From: Oceanobacillus oncorhynchi
GTDB lineage: Bacteria; Bacillota; Bacilli; Bacillales; Amphibacillaceae
Assembly: GCF_000821065.1 (NCBI RefSeq)
Contig: NZ_CDGG01000001.1
Coordinates: 2,108,001 to 2,172,000 of the forward strand
Length of the DNA: 64,000 nucleotides
Direction of reading: 5' to 3'
Under the pieces are notes generated by a model that was not told the origin of the DNA, did no database searches, and saw nothing but the letters and a program-made list of their open reading frames with translations. A program made the translations under genes and the position numbers. This document shows positions 52,988 to 60,409 of the stretch, piece by piece (position 1 is the stretch's first letter; the number at the start of each line of letters is the position of its first letter).

Positions 52988-53252
52988 ATATAAAGTGAAA
53001 CTTCAATCAGTGGGGGTTTTCTTTTCATCCCCACTGATTGGGGTTGCGATTACCCGCCCCATCATAAAGAGTTGTTAGCTGAATGAATCGGGCCGTTACT
53101 GGCTGTTGGGTCTCCCACTTAGAATTTTCCAGTTCCTTCTATTCTTAAAGTGGAAGCCTTACAAAAGTCCTTCGATGAGGCAAGTAATCGCAATGGTTTT
53201 CGGTGGGGCGAGTAACCGCAGTCCTAGTCCCAGCCAGTTACACTGCGATAAA
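52988..53252 (-). repeat. Dispersed hairpin element, copy R5 (full length, about 265 bp)
   Basis: Read on the minus strand, AGTGTAACT and AGTTTCACT nearly close the element. It contains the A module (GGGACTGCGGTTACTCGCCC, CCGAAAACCATTGCGATTAC), the B stem CTTCCACTT/AAGTGGGAG (53148-53156, 53112-53120), AACAGCCAGTAACGGCCCGA, and the C stem AATCAGTGGGG/CCCCCACTGATT followed by GAAGTTTCACTTTATA. It is the only copy carrying all modules. Confidence 0.88.
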
Positions 53253-53289
53253 TAACGGAAGATGATTTGAAGCGAGAGGTTGAGGGGAA

Positions 53290-53541
53290 ATGGATGAAAA
53301 AAAGGATAATCATTCTAACCATTCAGATCAAGATATACAAGTTTCTTATAGCTTAAAATTAGCTTTGATTGGCGGTCTGTTAGCTACATTGGGGGATGCT
53401 ACCAGCACCTATGCTGCCAGCTTGGCAATCGATGAATTTTTACAGGAATCGGAAGAGCAAAATGAGAAGGACCAGCAGCTGGAGGAAAGACTGGCTGCAA
53501 TAGAAAGGAAATTAGATGCATTTCAGAACAAAACGGAATGA
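53290..53541 (+). CDS. Small membrane-anchored coiled-coil protein, unknown
   Basis: The 83-residue protein has a polar N-terminus (1-17), one hydrophobic stretch (about 20-44, 'LKLALIGGLLATLGDATSTYAASLAI') and a Glu/Gln/Lys-rich helical tail (about 48-80) with heptad-like spacing. I know no family for it. AGGGGAA precedes the ATG. The repeat copy R5 ends just upstream and an unrecognised 205-residue protein gene follows 284 bases later; that gap holds nothing I can identify. Confidence 0.6.
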   Translation: MDEKKDNHSNHSDQDIQVSYSLKLALIGGLLATLGDATSTYAASLAIDEFLQESEEQNEKDQQLEERLAAIERKLDAFQNKTE

Positions 53542-53825
53542 AAAATGAACGGTTAAAGAAGTTGGATGAGTAATAAATTTTCAGGCGAGCCATGTTTAAT
53601 CAGGGAACAATGTATAGAAAGCGGCAGCATCTCTTTTTTATTATTGATGACTGCACAAGTGAATGATTCGGAAGCTTTGTGACTACGATTTAAACAGCTG
53701 ACAATTATTTAGCCGGGGACCTAAATAAGGGGGATAGGAGCGCCGCTTAAATAGCTGCTATTTGTCGTTGCCAATTATGTTCATTAGAATAGATTATTAA
53801 ATAATCCCAAGGCAGGACGTTTAAT

Positions 53826-54443
53826 ATGGATAATAATCTGAAAGCGTTATTCGGTTCGTGGGAGGCTGCCATAGGCACCCTTCTTTCTGCTATAGCCAGT
53901 ACGCCTTCCTCTAAACTGAATGAAACGCTGCAAACGAATTTGGATTTAGCAGGAAATGTCATGCAGGCTACAGGCAGTGCTTTAGCAGCCGACAGTGAAA
54001 AAAAGCTCACTTTAAACAAATTCGGAAACCAAGTTCAAGCGATTGGAAACTCCGTTGTGATTAGCGGGATAGTCATTTCATTTACTGAAGAAACAAAGAG
54101 AAAAGTAACCATCAAAGGTAATTTATTTCAAGCTGTCGGAAGCAGCATGGCTCTTCCTGATTTATTGGATACCACTGAGATAACTATGGATACGCTATAT
54201 GAAATCTATGGAGCACTGCTTCAATCGATCGGAAATGCGTTACAGGGTTTGTCAGGCATGATTGAACTAAAAGGGGAGCGGGGAGAACATATTGATTTTG
54301 TTGGCAGCTGGATACAAACCATTGGCGCCTTTATCCAAGCTCTGGTACAAAGCAAAACATCATATATTGATTATGAAAAGTCATTTTCGGGTATGCACAT
54401 CCAGCGCAGTAAATTTGAATTTCCGTTAGGGAGGGAAACCTGA
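53826..54443 (+). CDS. Internally repetitive protein, DUF6944-like
   Basis: The 205-residue protein contains about five imperfect helical repeats built on 'G(N/S)..QA(I/V/T)G(N/S)': 'LAGNVMQATGSALA', 'KFGNQVQAIGNSVV', 'IKGNLFQAVGSSMA', 'IYGALLQSIGNALQ' and 'FVGSWIQTIGAFIQ'. It has no signal peptide and is mildly amphipathic. The pattern matches what I recall as DUF6944 repetitive proteins of bacilli, whose function is unknown. AAGGCAGGA lies upstream of the ATG at a somewhat long spacing. Confidence 0.68.
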   Translation: MDNNLKALFGSWEAAIGTLLSAIASTPSSKLNETLQTNLDLAGNVMQATGSALAADSEKKLTLNKFGNQVQAIGNSVVISGIVISFTEETKRKVTIKGNLFQAVGSSMALPDLLDTTEITMDTLYEIYGALLQSIGNALQGLSGMIELKGERGEHIDFVGSWIQTIGAFIQALVQSKTSYIDYEKSFSGMHIQRSKFEFPLGRET

Positions 54444-54557
54444 GAAGATACGTTGCTGTTTTATTAGCAGTGAACTAGTATAAAAGATAGAAAAGTTTAG
54501 TATGCTAAGAGAAAAGGAAATGAATATCAACGGATTTCTTATAAAAGGATGATGATA

Positions 54558-55487
54558 ATGATTCCAGCACAACCAGCTATCACCCGAAAAAGTATTGTTA
54601 TGTTATTACGTCTTGTTGCTGTTGTTTTTTCCAGTATAGCAGCTATTTTATCAACGGTATTGCCGCTTTTATTTTATACGGATTTGTCGGCCGGCGCTGT
54701 GATGACCGTTGCTTCCGTATTACTAATCGGCGCTGTATTTATTCATGGCATGCTGACTCACACCTTGAATGATATTGCAGATTATCAATCAGGCACAGAT
54801 CAATACAGCCCCGGTGTACTTTCCGGAGGCAGCAGAGTGCTGCAGACAGGCACAATGTCTGTAGGAATGCTCAAGCAATTAGGTATTTGGATGACGATAT
54901 TCTTATTGCTGATGGCTATCCTGTTTGCTTTTCTCGGTCTTACGGAATTTGCTGTATTAACCTTGGTCGGTATCTGGGGAGCAGTATCTTACTCACTAAA
55001 ACCATTTCAGTTAGCCTACTATCCATTTGCAGGAGAATGGCTCAGTTTATTCCCAACTATGCTGATGCTGGGAATCGCTGCTCCTTGGATTTTACTCGGA
55101 CAAGTTGCTGCCTGGACATGGCAAAATGCAATAATCAATGCAATCTGGTGTATGGCGTGGGTAATGGTTCATCATATTCCAGACCGGCATGCGGATAGAA
55201 AAGCAGTGCCCCTGAAGCAAACCTCTGTGGTGTGGGCAGAGAATAAGTTTGGAGCAAGCGGTGCTAAACTGCCTGCCATGCTTTATTTTATCTTGATTGG
55301 TTTGCTGCTTATTTGGACAGCTTTTACACGGCCGGCTGGAGCAATAGGAGCTGGCATTCTACTGACTTATGCAATTTATCTCGTGATAAAAATGGATATT
55401 GACGATGTAGAAAAAGTAACAAATGATGAGAAGAAACTGCTTATTCTTGCTTTTGTAACCGCGATATGGCTGGGGAGCTTTGTTTAA
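54558..55487 (+). CDS. UbiA-family prenyltransferase
   Basis: The 309-residue protein has about eight helices with the two Asp-rich motifs of UbiA enzymes: NDIADYQSGTD near residue 75, and 'IPDRHADR' near 215. Members attach prenyl chains to aromatic acceptors (menaquinone, ubiquinone or heme A synthesis). The MenA-like length and motifs suggest a MenA-related enzyme, but no menaquinone genes are nearby. Of three clustered ATGs (54549, 54552, 54558) the last has the best spacing to AAAAGG. Confidence 0.85.
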   Translation: MIPAQPAITRKSIVMLLRLVAVVFSSIAAILSTVLPLLFYTDLSAGAVMTVASVLLIGAVFIHGMLTHTLNDIADYQSGTDQYSPGVLSGGSRVLQTGTMSVGMLKQLGIWMTIFLLLMAILFAFLGLTEFAVLTLVGIWGAVSYSLKPFQLAYYPFAGEWLSLFPTMLMLGIAAPWILLGQVAAWTWQNAIINAIWCMAWVMVHHIPDRHADRKAVPLKQTSVVWAENKFGASGAKLPAMLYFILIGLLLIWTAFTRPAGAIGAGILLTYAIYLVIKMDIDDVEKVTNDEKKLLILAFVTAIWLGSFV

Positions 55488-55505
55488 AAGAAGGATTATA
55501 TTTGG

Positions 55506-55557
55506 TCGCATGTTAAGAGTTGGACAAAAATTCAGCTTTTAAGATGCGATTTTTTAC
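55506..55557 (+). terminator. Terminator of the UbiA-family gene
   Basis: TCGCATGTTAAGAG and CTTTTAAGATGCGA pair with one mismatch or bulge and are followed by TTTTTT. Confidence 0.75.
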
Positions 55558-55710
55558 GGAAAAGTTTTTCAAAACAAGGGTAAACCACTTCATCATAATA
55601 GTAGACTGTAAATACACTTCTTATACAAAAATATTCAATAAATATTTCATTTGAAATAGGGTGAATATTTCCATTTTCCTAGTATAATAAAATATAGGGA
55701 GTGTTATGGA

Positions 55711-56922
55711 ATGGAAAAGCGAAAGTACAATAAAAAAGATTTCTACTTTTGGAAAATCACCTTATGCTTAGCTGCGGCTTCTTTTTTTATATTTGCTAGT
55801 CTTTATGTGGTGCAGCCGTTAGCCCCATTGTTTGTCAGAGATTTTGATGTGTCTGTGTCAGAAGCCACGTTACCTTTGTCTGTGAATGTATTTGGATTGA
55901 TTCTCGGGTTAATTATTCTTGGGTTTTATTCTGACCGAATCGGCAGGGTCCCGCTTATCAAATGTTCCTTAATTATTTCGATTATTCCATTTCTATTGAT
56001 TCCGATGACTGATTCCTTTACTTTTTTCATTCTGATGCGATTTATCCAAGGATTTGCTATGGCGGGTCTGCCTGCAGCATCACTTGCTTATATCAATGAA
56101 GAAATTGACCGTTCGAGTATTGGAATTGCAACAGCTTTATACATAGCAAGTAATGCCTTTGGAGGAATGGTCGGCAGATTTTTGGCGAGTTTTTTAGCTG
56201 AAGAGCAAGCCTGGCAGACGATATTTTATATCTTTGCAGGGATAGGGCTGATAATTGCAATAGCAGTAATCCTCTTTCTGCCTAAATCGCAATTTTTTGA
56301 ACGCAGTTATCTTCCGTTCCAAAAAGATATTGAAGGGATGCTTTTTCATATCAAAAGTCCGGTAATGCTCTTGTTTTTTGGTATGGGAATTATTTTTCAG
56401 GTTTCGTTTACTTCCGTATGGACTTATTTGCCGTTTTATTTGGAAGGAGAGCCATTTTCTCTTTCGTCGCAGGCTATTTCGTATACATTTCTGGCATATG
56501 GATTTGGAGTCGTCGGCGCGCCGATTGCCGGCTGGCTTGCCAGCTCTTTAGGATTGAACAGAGTTCGTATTGCGGGAATTATTGTCCTGTCCGCAGGTAT
56601 TTTGATGACAGGCATTGTCTCATTGCCTTGGATCATTGCCGGTTTATGTGTGATCTGTCTCGGCTTTTTTACAGCGCATTCTTTAACGGCAACCTTCGTA
56701 ACTGAGCAGGCAGCACACCATAAAGGAAGTGCATCCAGCTTATACCTTGTCTCCTATTATATCGGCGTAGCATTCGGAAGTACGGCAGTAGGCCCTGTTT
56801 GGAATCAAGCGGGCTGGCATGCCATTGTTTGGCTGGCGGGGATATTGCCTGTGGCTTATTTAGTCATTGTAACAATGGTGCAGAAAAGAATGAAGAAATC
56901 AACTTCGGTTTCCGGCAGATAA
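55711..56922 (+). CDS. Major facilitator superfamily transporter
   Basis: The 403-residue protein has twelve helices and the MFS motif A as 'LGFYSDRIGRVPLIK' between helices 2 and 3, a second-half equivalent 'AGWLASSLGLNRVRIAG', and 'MRFIQGFAMAGLPAASLAYINEE' in helix 4. It resembles DHA1-type drug or sugar efflux proteins (YgaY/YnfM-like). The substrate is unknown. AGGGAGTG precedes the ATG. It is monocistronic. Confidence 0.88.
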   Translation: MEKRKYNKKDFYFWKITLCLAAASFFIFASLYVVQPLAPLFVRDFDVSVSEATLPLSVNVFGLILGLIILGFYSDRIGRVPLIKCSLIISIIPFLLIPMTDSFTFFILMRFIQGFAMAGLPAASLAYINEEIDRSSIGIATALYIASNAFGGMVGRFLASFLAEEQAWQTIFYIFAGIGLIIAIAVILFLPKSQFFERSYLPFQKDIEGMLFHIKSPVMLLFFGMGIIFQVSFTSVWTYLPFYLEGEPFSLSSQAISYTFLAYGFGVVGAPIAGWLASSLGLNRVRIAGIIVLSAGILMTGIVSLPWIIAGLCVICLGFFTAHSLTATFVTEQAAHHKGSASSLYLVSYYIGVAFGSTAVGPVWNQAGWHAIVWLAGILPVAYLVIVTMVQKRMKKSTSVSGR

Positions 56923-56987
56923 AGCATCGTGTTTAATAGATTCCAGTATTGCAAAAGCACTCAGAAAATAGAAAAAGCTCCATTTAA

Positions 56988-57019
56988 AAAATCCGGACAA
57001 AGCAGATGTCCGGATTTCT
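56988..57019. terminator. Bidirectional terminator
   Basis: AAATCCGGACA and TGTCCGGATTT pair perfectly around a seven-base loop between the convergent MFS and ABC permease genes. Confidence 0.82.
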
Positions 57020-57059
57020 AGAAAACAAATATGAAAAGATTGCAGATAAAATAGTAACG

Positions 57060-57845
57060 TCATTTTACTTCTGCTTTCCGAAAGATAAGAAAACTCGCCA
57101 GATAGAAAACAAGGATAAATACGAAACTGATAAGAAAGCTTTCCCCGATAAATTTACTACTCATGTGAAATGTCAGCTGAGATAAATCAATTCCATAAGG
57201 AGTATAAGCCATTACGGAATGAATGGTTTCATTCAAACTGGAGACTGGTCCAAGAATCAAGCTTGTCATATACGTAGCAGTGATAACAAGAACAGCCTTT
57301 TTAAACAGGAACATAAAGAAGATGCTGACCATCAGCTGGCTGATAAAAATAAAGAGGGATAAGCCGTTTATCAATAAGATTTTCCCGAATAAACCGGCTG
57401 TTGATATCTGTTCTGCTGCTCCAGATAATATGTTTAAGGCCGGTGTGGGGAGAAAGCCGCTGAATGCTGCATCTGTAAAAGCAAAGAGAAGTGTAATGGC
57501 AGCGTAAGGCAGATATAATAATGCAATTAAAATAAAAAAGGAAATCATTTTATTGATAATAATCGCGTTCCTGCTATGTCCGCCAGAAACGGCATTTTCG
57601 ATGATTTTATTTTCAAAATCAGTCGTCAGGCAAATTCCTGCTGCAATACTTCCTAATAATGCCATCATCTGCGTTTCGGAAAATAAAGACAAGCTGCCGG
57701 ACGCAGTTTCTATGCTTAAGCTGTCTGTCGCAACATAATGGGAGCAGGCAGCAAAAATAATGGCACTGATAAGAGCTAAAAGAAATAGTGCCCATGGTGA
57801 AATCGACCGGCTTAATTTAAAGAAATCGGCTTTTAACAGCTGCAT
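57060..57845 (-). CDS. ABC-2 type permease, BcrB/lantibiotic-immunity-like
   Basis: The 261-residue protein has six helices, starting 'LLKADFFKLSRSISPWALFLLALISAIIF' as in BcrB and NisE/SpaE-type immunity permeases, with 'ICLTTDFENKIIENAVSGGHSRNAIIINKMISFF' after helix 2. Its ATG overlaps the last base of the ATPase stop (TGATG), so translation is coupled. Together they probably form an efflux or immunity ABC system against peptide antibiotics; the ligand is unknown. Confidence 0.85.
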   Translation of the reverse strand: MQLLKADFFKLSRSISPWALFLLALISAIIFAACSHYVATDSLSIETASGSLSLFSETQMMALLGSIAAGICLTTDFENKIIENAVSGGHSRNAIIINKMISFFILIALLYLPYAAITLLFAFTDAAFSGFLPTPALNILSGAAEQISTAGLFGKILLINGLSLFIFISQLMVSIFFMFLFKKAVLVITATYMTSLILGPVSSLNETIHSVMAYTPYGIDLSQLTFHMSSKFIGESFLISFVFILVFYLASFLIFRKAEVK

Positions 57846-58762
57846 CAGCTTACACCTCCTATTAATTGGAGGTAATAGCTTTCTAACGTTTCTTCCTGTG
57901 TTGTAAAAGTGGTAATGATAATATCATGTTCTATCAGGGATTTGGACAGCTCCTCTTTTTTATCCGTGAAGTCATATAATTTAATGCTTTGATCAGGCTG
58001 CAAGATAAAATTCTCTGTATGAAGCGATTCTCTCAGCACCTTTTGCAACTTTTCCGGTTCGTTGCAAGCAATTAGAAGATGCTTATCGATTTGTTGGTCT
58101 AATTTGTCATGGCTGAGTGTTTTCAGGATTTTCCCTTCGTTTACAATAATAAATTCATCCGCAGTTTGATGAAGCTCGGCTAAATGATGGCTTGATAGCA
58201 GAATCGTCATTTGGTATTTCATTGCTAGTTCCTTTATTAACTGTCTAACCTCAGCAATGCCGCTTGGATCGAGACCATTAATCGGCTCATCAAGCATCAA
58301 TATCTCTGGATTGCCTAGCAATGTGATAGCGATGCCTAAGCGCTGGCGCATCCCTAAGGAAAAATCTTTTGCTTTCTTTTTGCCAGTGGACGCTAATCCA
58401 ACAATATCGAGCACACGCTGTTCCGCATTTTCATCTTTTATTCCTTTCATCGTTTTGTGGACACGGAGATTATCTTTTGCGCTCATATGCCCGAGAATAC
58501 TCGGGTTCTCAATCATACTCCCCATTTGTTTCCGGCCGCTCAGCAATGCTTTTGGGCTGGATTGACCAAAGAGATATAGCTCTCCTGAAGTAGGGAAGGA
58601 AAGGCCGGTAATAATCCGCATAAATGTTGTTTTACCGGCTCCGTTTTGACCAATCAATCCATAGATTTTCCCTTTCTCCAAGGATATTGATACATTTTCC
58701 AATGCTTGAAAGCTGTTATAGGCTTTGGAGATATTTTTTGCTTCCAGAATATATTTCGTCAT
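57845..58762 (-). CDS. ABC transporter ATPase, BcrA-like
   Basis: The 305-residue protein has Walker A GQNGAGKTT, signature FSLGMRQRLGIAITLLG, Walker B ILMLDEPINGLDPSG (a DEPINGLD form common in BcrA/SpaF-type proteins) and LSSHHLAE. The tail (about 215-305) is regulatory. Its ATG overlaps the upstream regulator stop by four bases (ATGA). It energises the permease encoded downstream. Confidence 0.92.
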   Translation of the reverse strand: MTKYILEAKNISKAYNSFQALENVSISLEKGKIYGLIGQNGAGKTTFMRIITGLSFPTSGELYLFGQSSPKALLSGRKQMGSMIENPSILGHMSAKDNLRVHKTMKGIKDENAEQRVLDIVGLASTGKKKAKDFSLGMRQRLGIAITLLGNPEILMLDEPINGLDPSGIAEVRQLIKELAMKYQMTILLSSHHLAELHQTADEFIIVNEGKILKTLSHDKLDQQIDKHLLIACNEPEKLQKVLRESLHTENFILQPDQSIKLYDFTDKKEELSKSLIEHDIIITTFTTQEETLESYYLQLIGGVS

Positions 58763-59211
58763 TTTTTAGTATCCTCTGTACGATTCAAAATGCCAGCTGC
58801 CATGGTGGTAAAAAAGTCTGCCGGGACTAAGGCGATGCCAATACTTTCTGGATTTTCATCGCCTAACACCATAAACTGGTCGCCTTCCTGCATGCGAACC
58901 ATATCCAAAGCCTTTTTCGGTAATTTGACATAACCATCCTTCTCTAAAGGGGTTGTATTAAACATATGCTTCCCCTTCGGAGGGATGGGAAAGCCGTTGT
59001 CTTTTTGATCGTAATGAATGAAATTGTCCAAAGAAACATCGAATAAAGAGGCAAGCGCATCGCAATTGATAATATCGGGTAAAGATTCTCCATTTTCCCA
59101 TTTCGCAATGGATTGTCTGGTAACGCCAATTCTTTCTGCTAATTCTTCTTGAGAGTAATTATTTTCTCTTCTTAAAAAAGAAAGATTTCGTGATAAAGTG
59201 ATTTTATTCAT
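58759..59211 (-). CDS. XRE-family HTH regulator fused to an AbrB/SpoVT-like domain
   Basis: The 150-residue protein has an N-terminal Cro/C1 HTH (about 6-60: 'LSFLRRENNYSQEELAERIGVTRQSIAKWENGESLPD') and a C-terminal swapped-hairpin-like segment (about 83-122: 'FNTTPLEKDGYVKLPKKALDMVRMQEGDQFMVLGD') resembling AbrB/SpoVT domains. The two DNA-binding-type domains in one chain are notable. ATG 59211 follows AAAGGG; an ATG at 59220 is too close to that site. It leads the ABC operon and is likely its regulator. Confidence 0.87.
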   Translation of the reverse strand: MNKITLSRNLSFLRRENNYSQEELAERIGVTRQSIAKWENGESLPDIINCDALASLFDVSLDNFIHYDQKDNGFPIPPKGKHMFNTTPLEKDGYVKLPKKALDMVRMQEGDQFMVLGDENPESIGIALVPADFFTTMAAGILNRTEDTKK

Positions 59212-59243
59212 TTCATGCATCCCTTTCGTTTGGGTATACTTCT

Positions 59244-59306
59244 ATTTTACCCGTTAACGAAAAGGAAACAACCAACGCAGGGTAACGATTTATGTTAACG
59301 TTAGTT
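59244..59306 (-). promoter_or_regulatory. Promoter and operator region of the XRE-ABC operon
   Basis: On the minus strand, TTGTTT and TAAAAT are 16 bases apart, with palindrome CGTTAACG (59252-59259) between them. Further GTTAAC/GTTACC-type sites at 59281-59287 and 59294-59300 repeat the core, suggesting cooperative regulator binding. Confidence 0.5.
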
Positions 59307-59384
59307 GCGTATTATAAATAAAACGAACTTCCTTCTCGAGCAGTTTTCCCGCCAATTCTTTATAATAAAAAATTTATCACGGAG

Positions 59385-59532
59385 AATCGTCCGTAAAACT
59401 CCCGCCTCAAAATAAAGCGTAAAAATAAATTTATATAGGCGGGAGATCAGGTAAGCTAGCTCCCTGAATCATTCAGGTTCATTCAGCGGGAGAAAAGCAA
59501 AAATTCCCACTGAATGAAGTTTTATTTTATGC
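59385..59532 (+). repeat. Dispersed hairpin element, copy R6
   Basis: The B stem CTCCCGCCT/AGGCGGGAG (59399-59407, 59437-59445), the segment GCTAGCTCCCTGAATC, the C stem TTCATTCAG/CTGAATGAA (59478-59486, 59510-59518) and GTTTTATTTTAT follow the order of R5 and R7. It ends exactly where the MerR-type promoter begins. The A module is absent. Confidence 0.8.
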
Positions 59533-59563
59533 TTGCGCCTGACGTTACGTGAGGTGGTATGAT
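59533..59563 (+). promoter_or_regulatory. MerR-type promoter with 19-bp spacer
   Basis: TTGCGC (59533-59538) and TATGAT (59558-59563) are 19 bases apart. The spacer region holds the dyad CCTGACGT/ACGTGAGG (7 of 8 pairs), the hallmark of MerR-activated promoters. Confidence 0.75.
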
Positions 59564-59596
59564 AGAGCTATCAAGTGAGAGGAGATTAGAGCGGAA

Positions 59597-60409
59597 ATGA
59601 AAAACGAAACATTCTCCATCAGCGAATTTGCTAAATCAACAGGCGTATCTGTGCGGACACTGCATTATTATGATGAGAAGGATATATTAAAGCCAAAACG
59701 GGATGAATATAGAGGTCATCGTATTTATGAAAAAGAGGATATGATCCAGCTGCATAAAATCATGACGATGAAATTTTTAGGGATGAGCTTGGATGACATC
59801 AAGCATCATATGCAGCCAGATACGTTCGATTTAAGCTTTATCGACACGTTAAGGCTGCAGGAATCGAAGCTGATCAAGGATAGGGAACAGATTGATATTG
59901 CTTTGGAGGCCATCCAGCGCACGGTGCATCTTCTGGAAAATGAAAAAGAAGTGGATCAGGCTGTTCTCATCAGCTTACTGGCAAGTATGCAAAATGAGAG
60001 AAAGCAGGAAGAGCTGGCTAAAGGAATTATTAAGGATGATATTATAAAGAAAATGTTTCCGCAGACAGCGAAGGTGAAAATGCTCTTTGAACAAAGATTA
60101 CTGACATTTTACAAACGAGTCAGGAAACATTGTGGAAAACCGGCAAATCATCCTGAAGTCCAACAAATGCTGGATGATTTTTACCGCTTTATCATGGAGG
60201 TAACGGATGTGAATTCGTTGAAAGAACTTGCGGATATCTTTTCCTTGGATATGGGGGACAAAGAGAATGAAGAACGCATAAATACGTATATTCAAGAGAT
60301 AGAGCGTCTTGTCCCGACACCAATCACAGAAGAGGAAGAAGCTTGGCTGCAGCAAATGATAATAGATTATATGGGTCCATTATGGGATGAGGAAGAAGGA
60401 GAGAATTAA
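59597..60409 (+). CDS. MerR-family regulator, TipA-type with effector domain
   Basis: The 270-residue protein has an N-terminal MerR winged helix (about 6-75: 'FSISEFAKSTGVSVRTLHYYDEKDILKPKRDEYRGHRIYEKEDMIQLHKIMTMKFLGMSLDDIK'), a dimerisation coiled coil (about 80-120) and a helical C-terminal domain like the TipAS drug-binding fold. It should activate its own promoter on ligand binding. The multidrug exporter gene starts directly after its stop codon, so both respond together. Confidence 0.9.
   Translation: MKNETFSISEFAKSTGVSVRTLHYYDEKDILKPKRDEYRGHRIYEKEDMIQLHKIMTMKFLGMSLDDIKHHMQPDTFDLSFIDTLRLQESKLIKDREQIDIALEAIQRTVHLLENEKEVDQAVLISLLASMQNERKQEELAKGIIKDDIIKKMFPQTAKVKMLFEQRLLTFYKRVRKHCGKPANHPEVQQMLDDFYRFIMEVTDVNSLKELADIFSLDMGDKENEERINTYIQEIERLVPTPITEEEEAWLQQMIIDYMGPLWDEEEGEN

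Noticed and set aside
52980..53260. CRISPR-like interpretation of the repeated blocks at 53 kb
   Set aside because: The blocks are not regularly spaced direct repeats. They form one palindromic element whose parts recur at distant loci.
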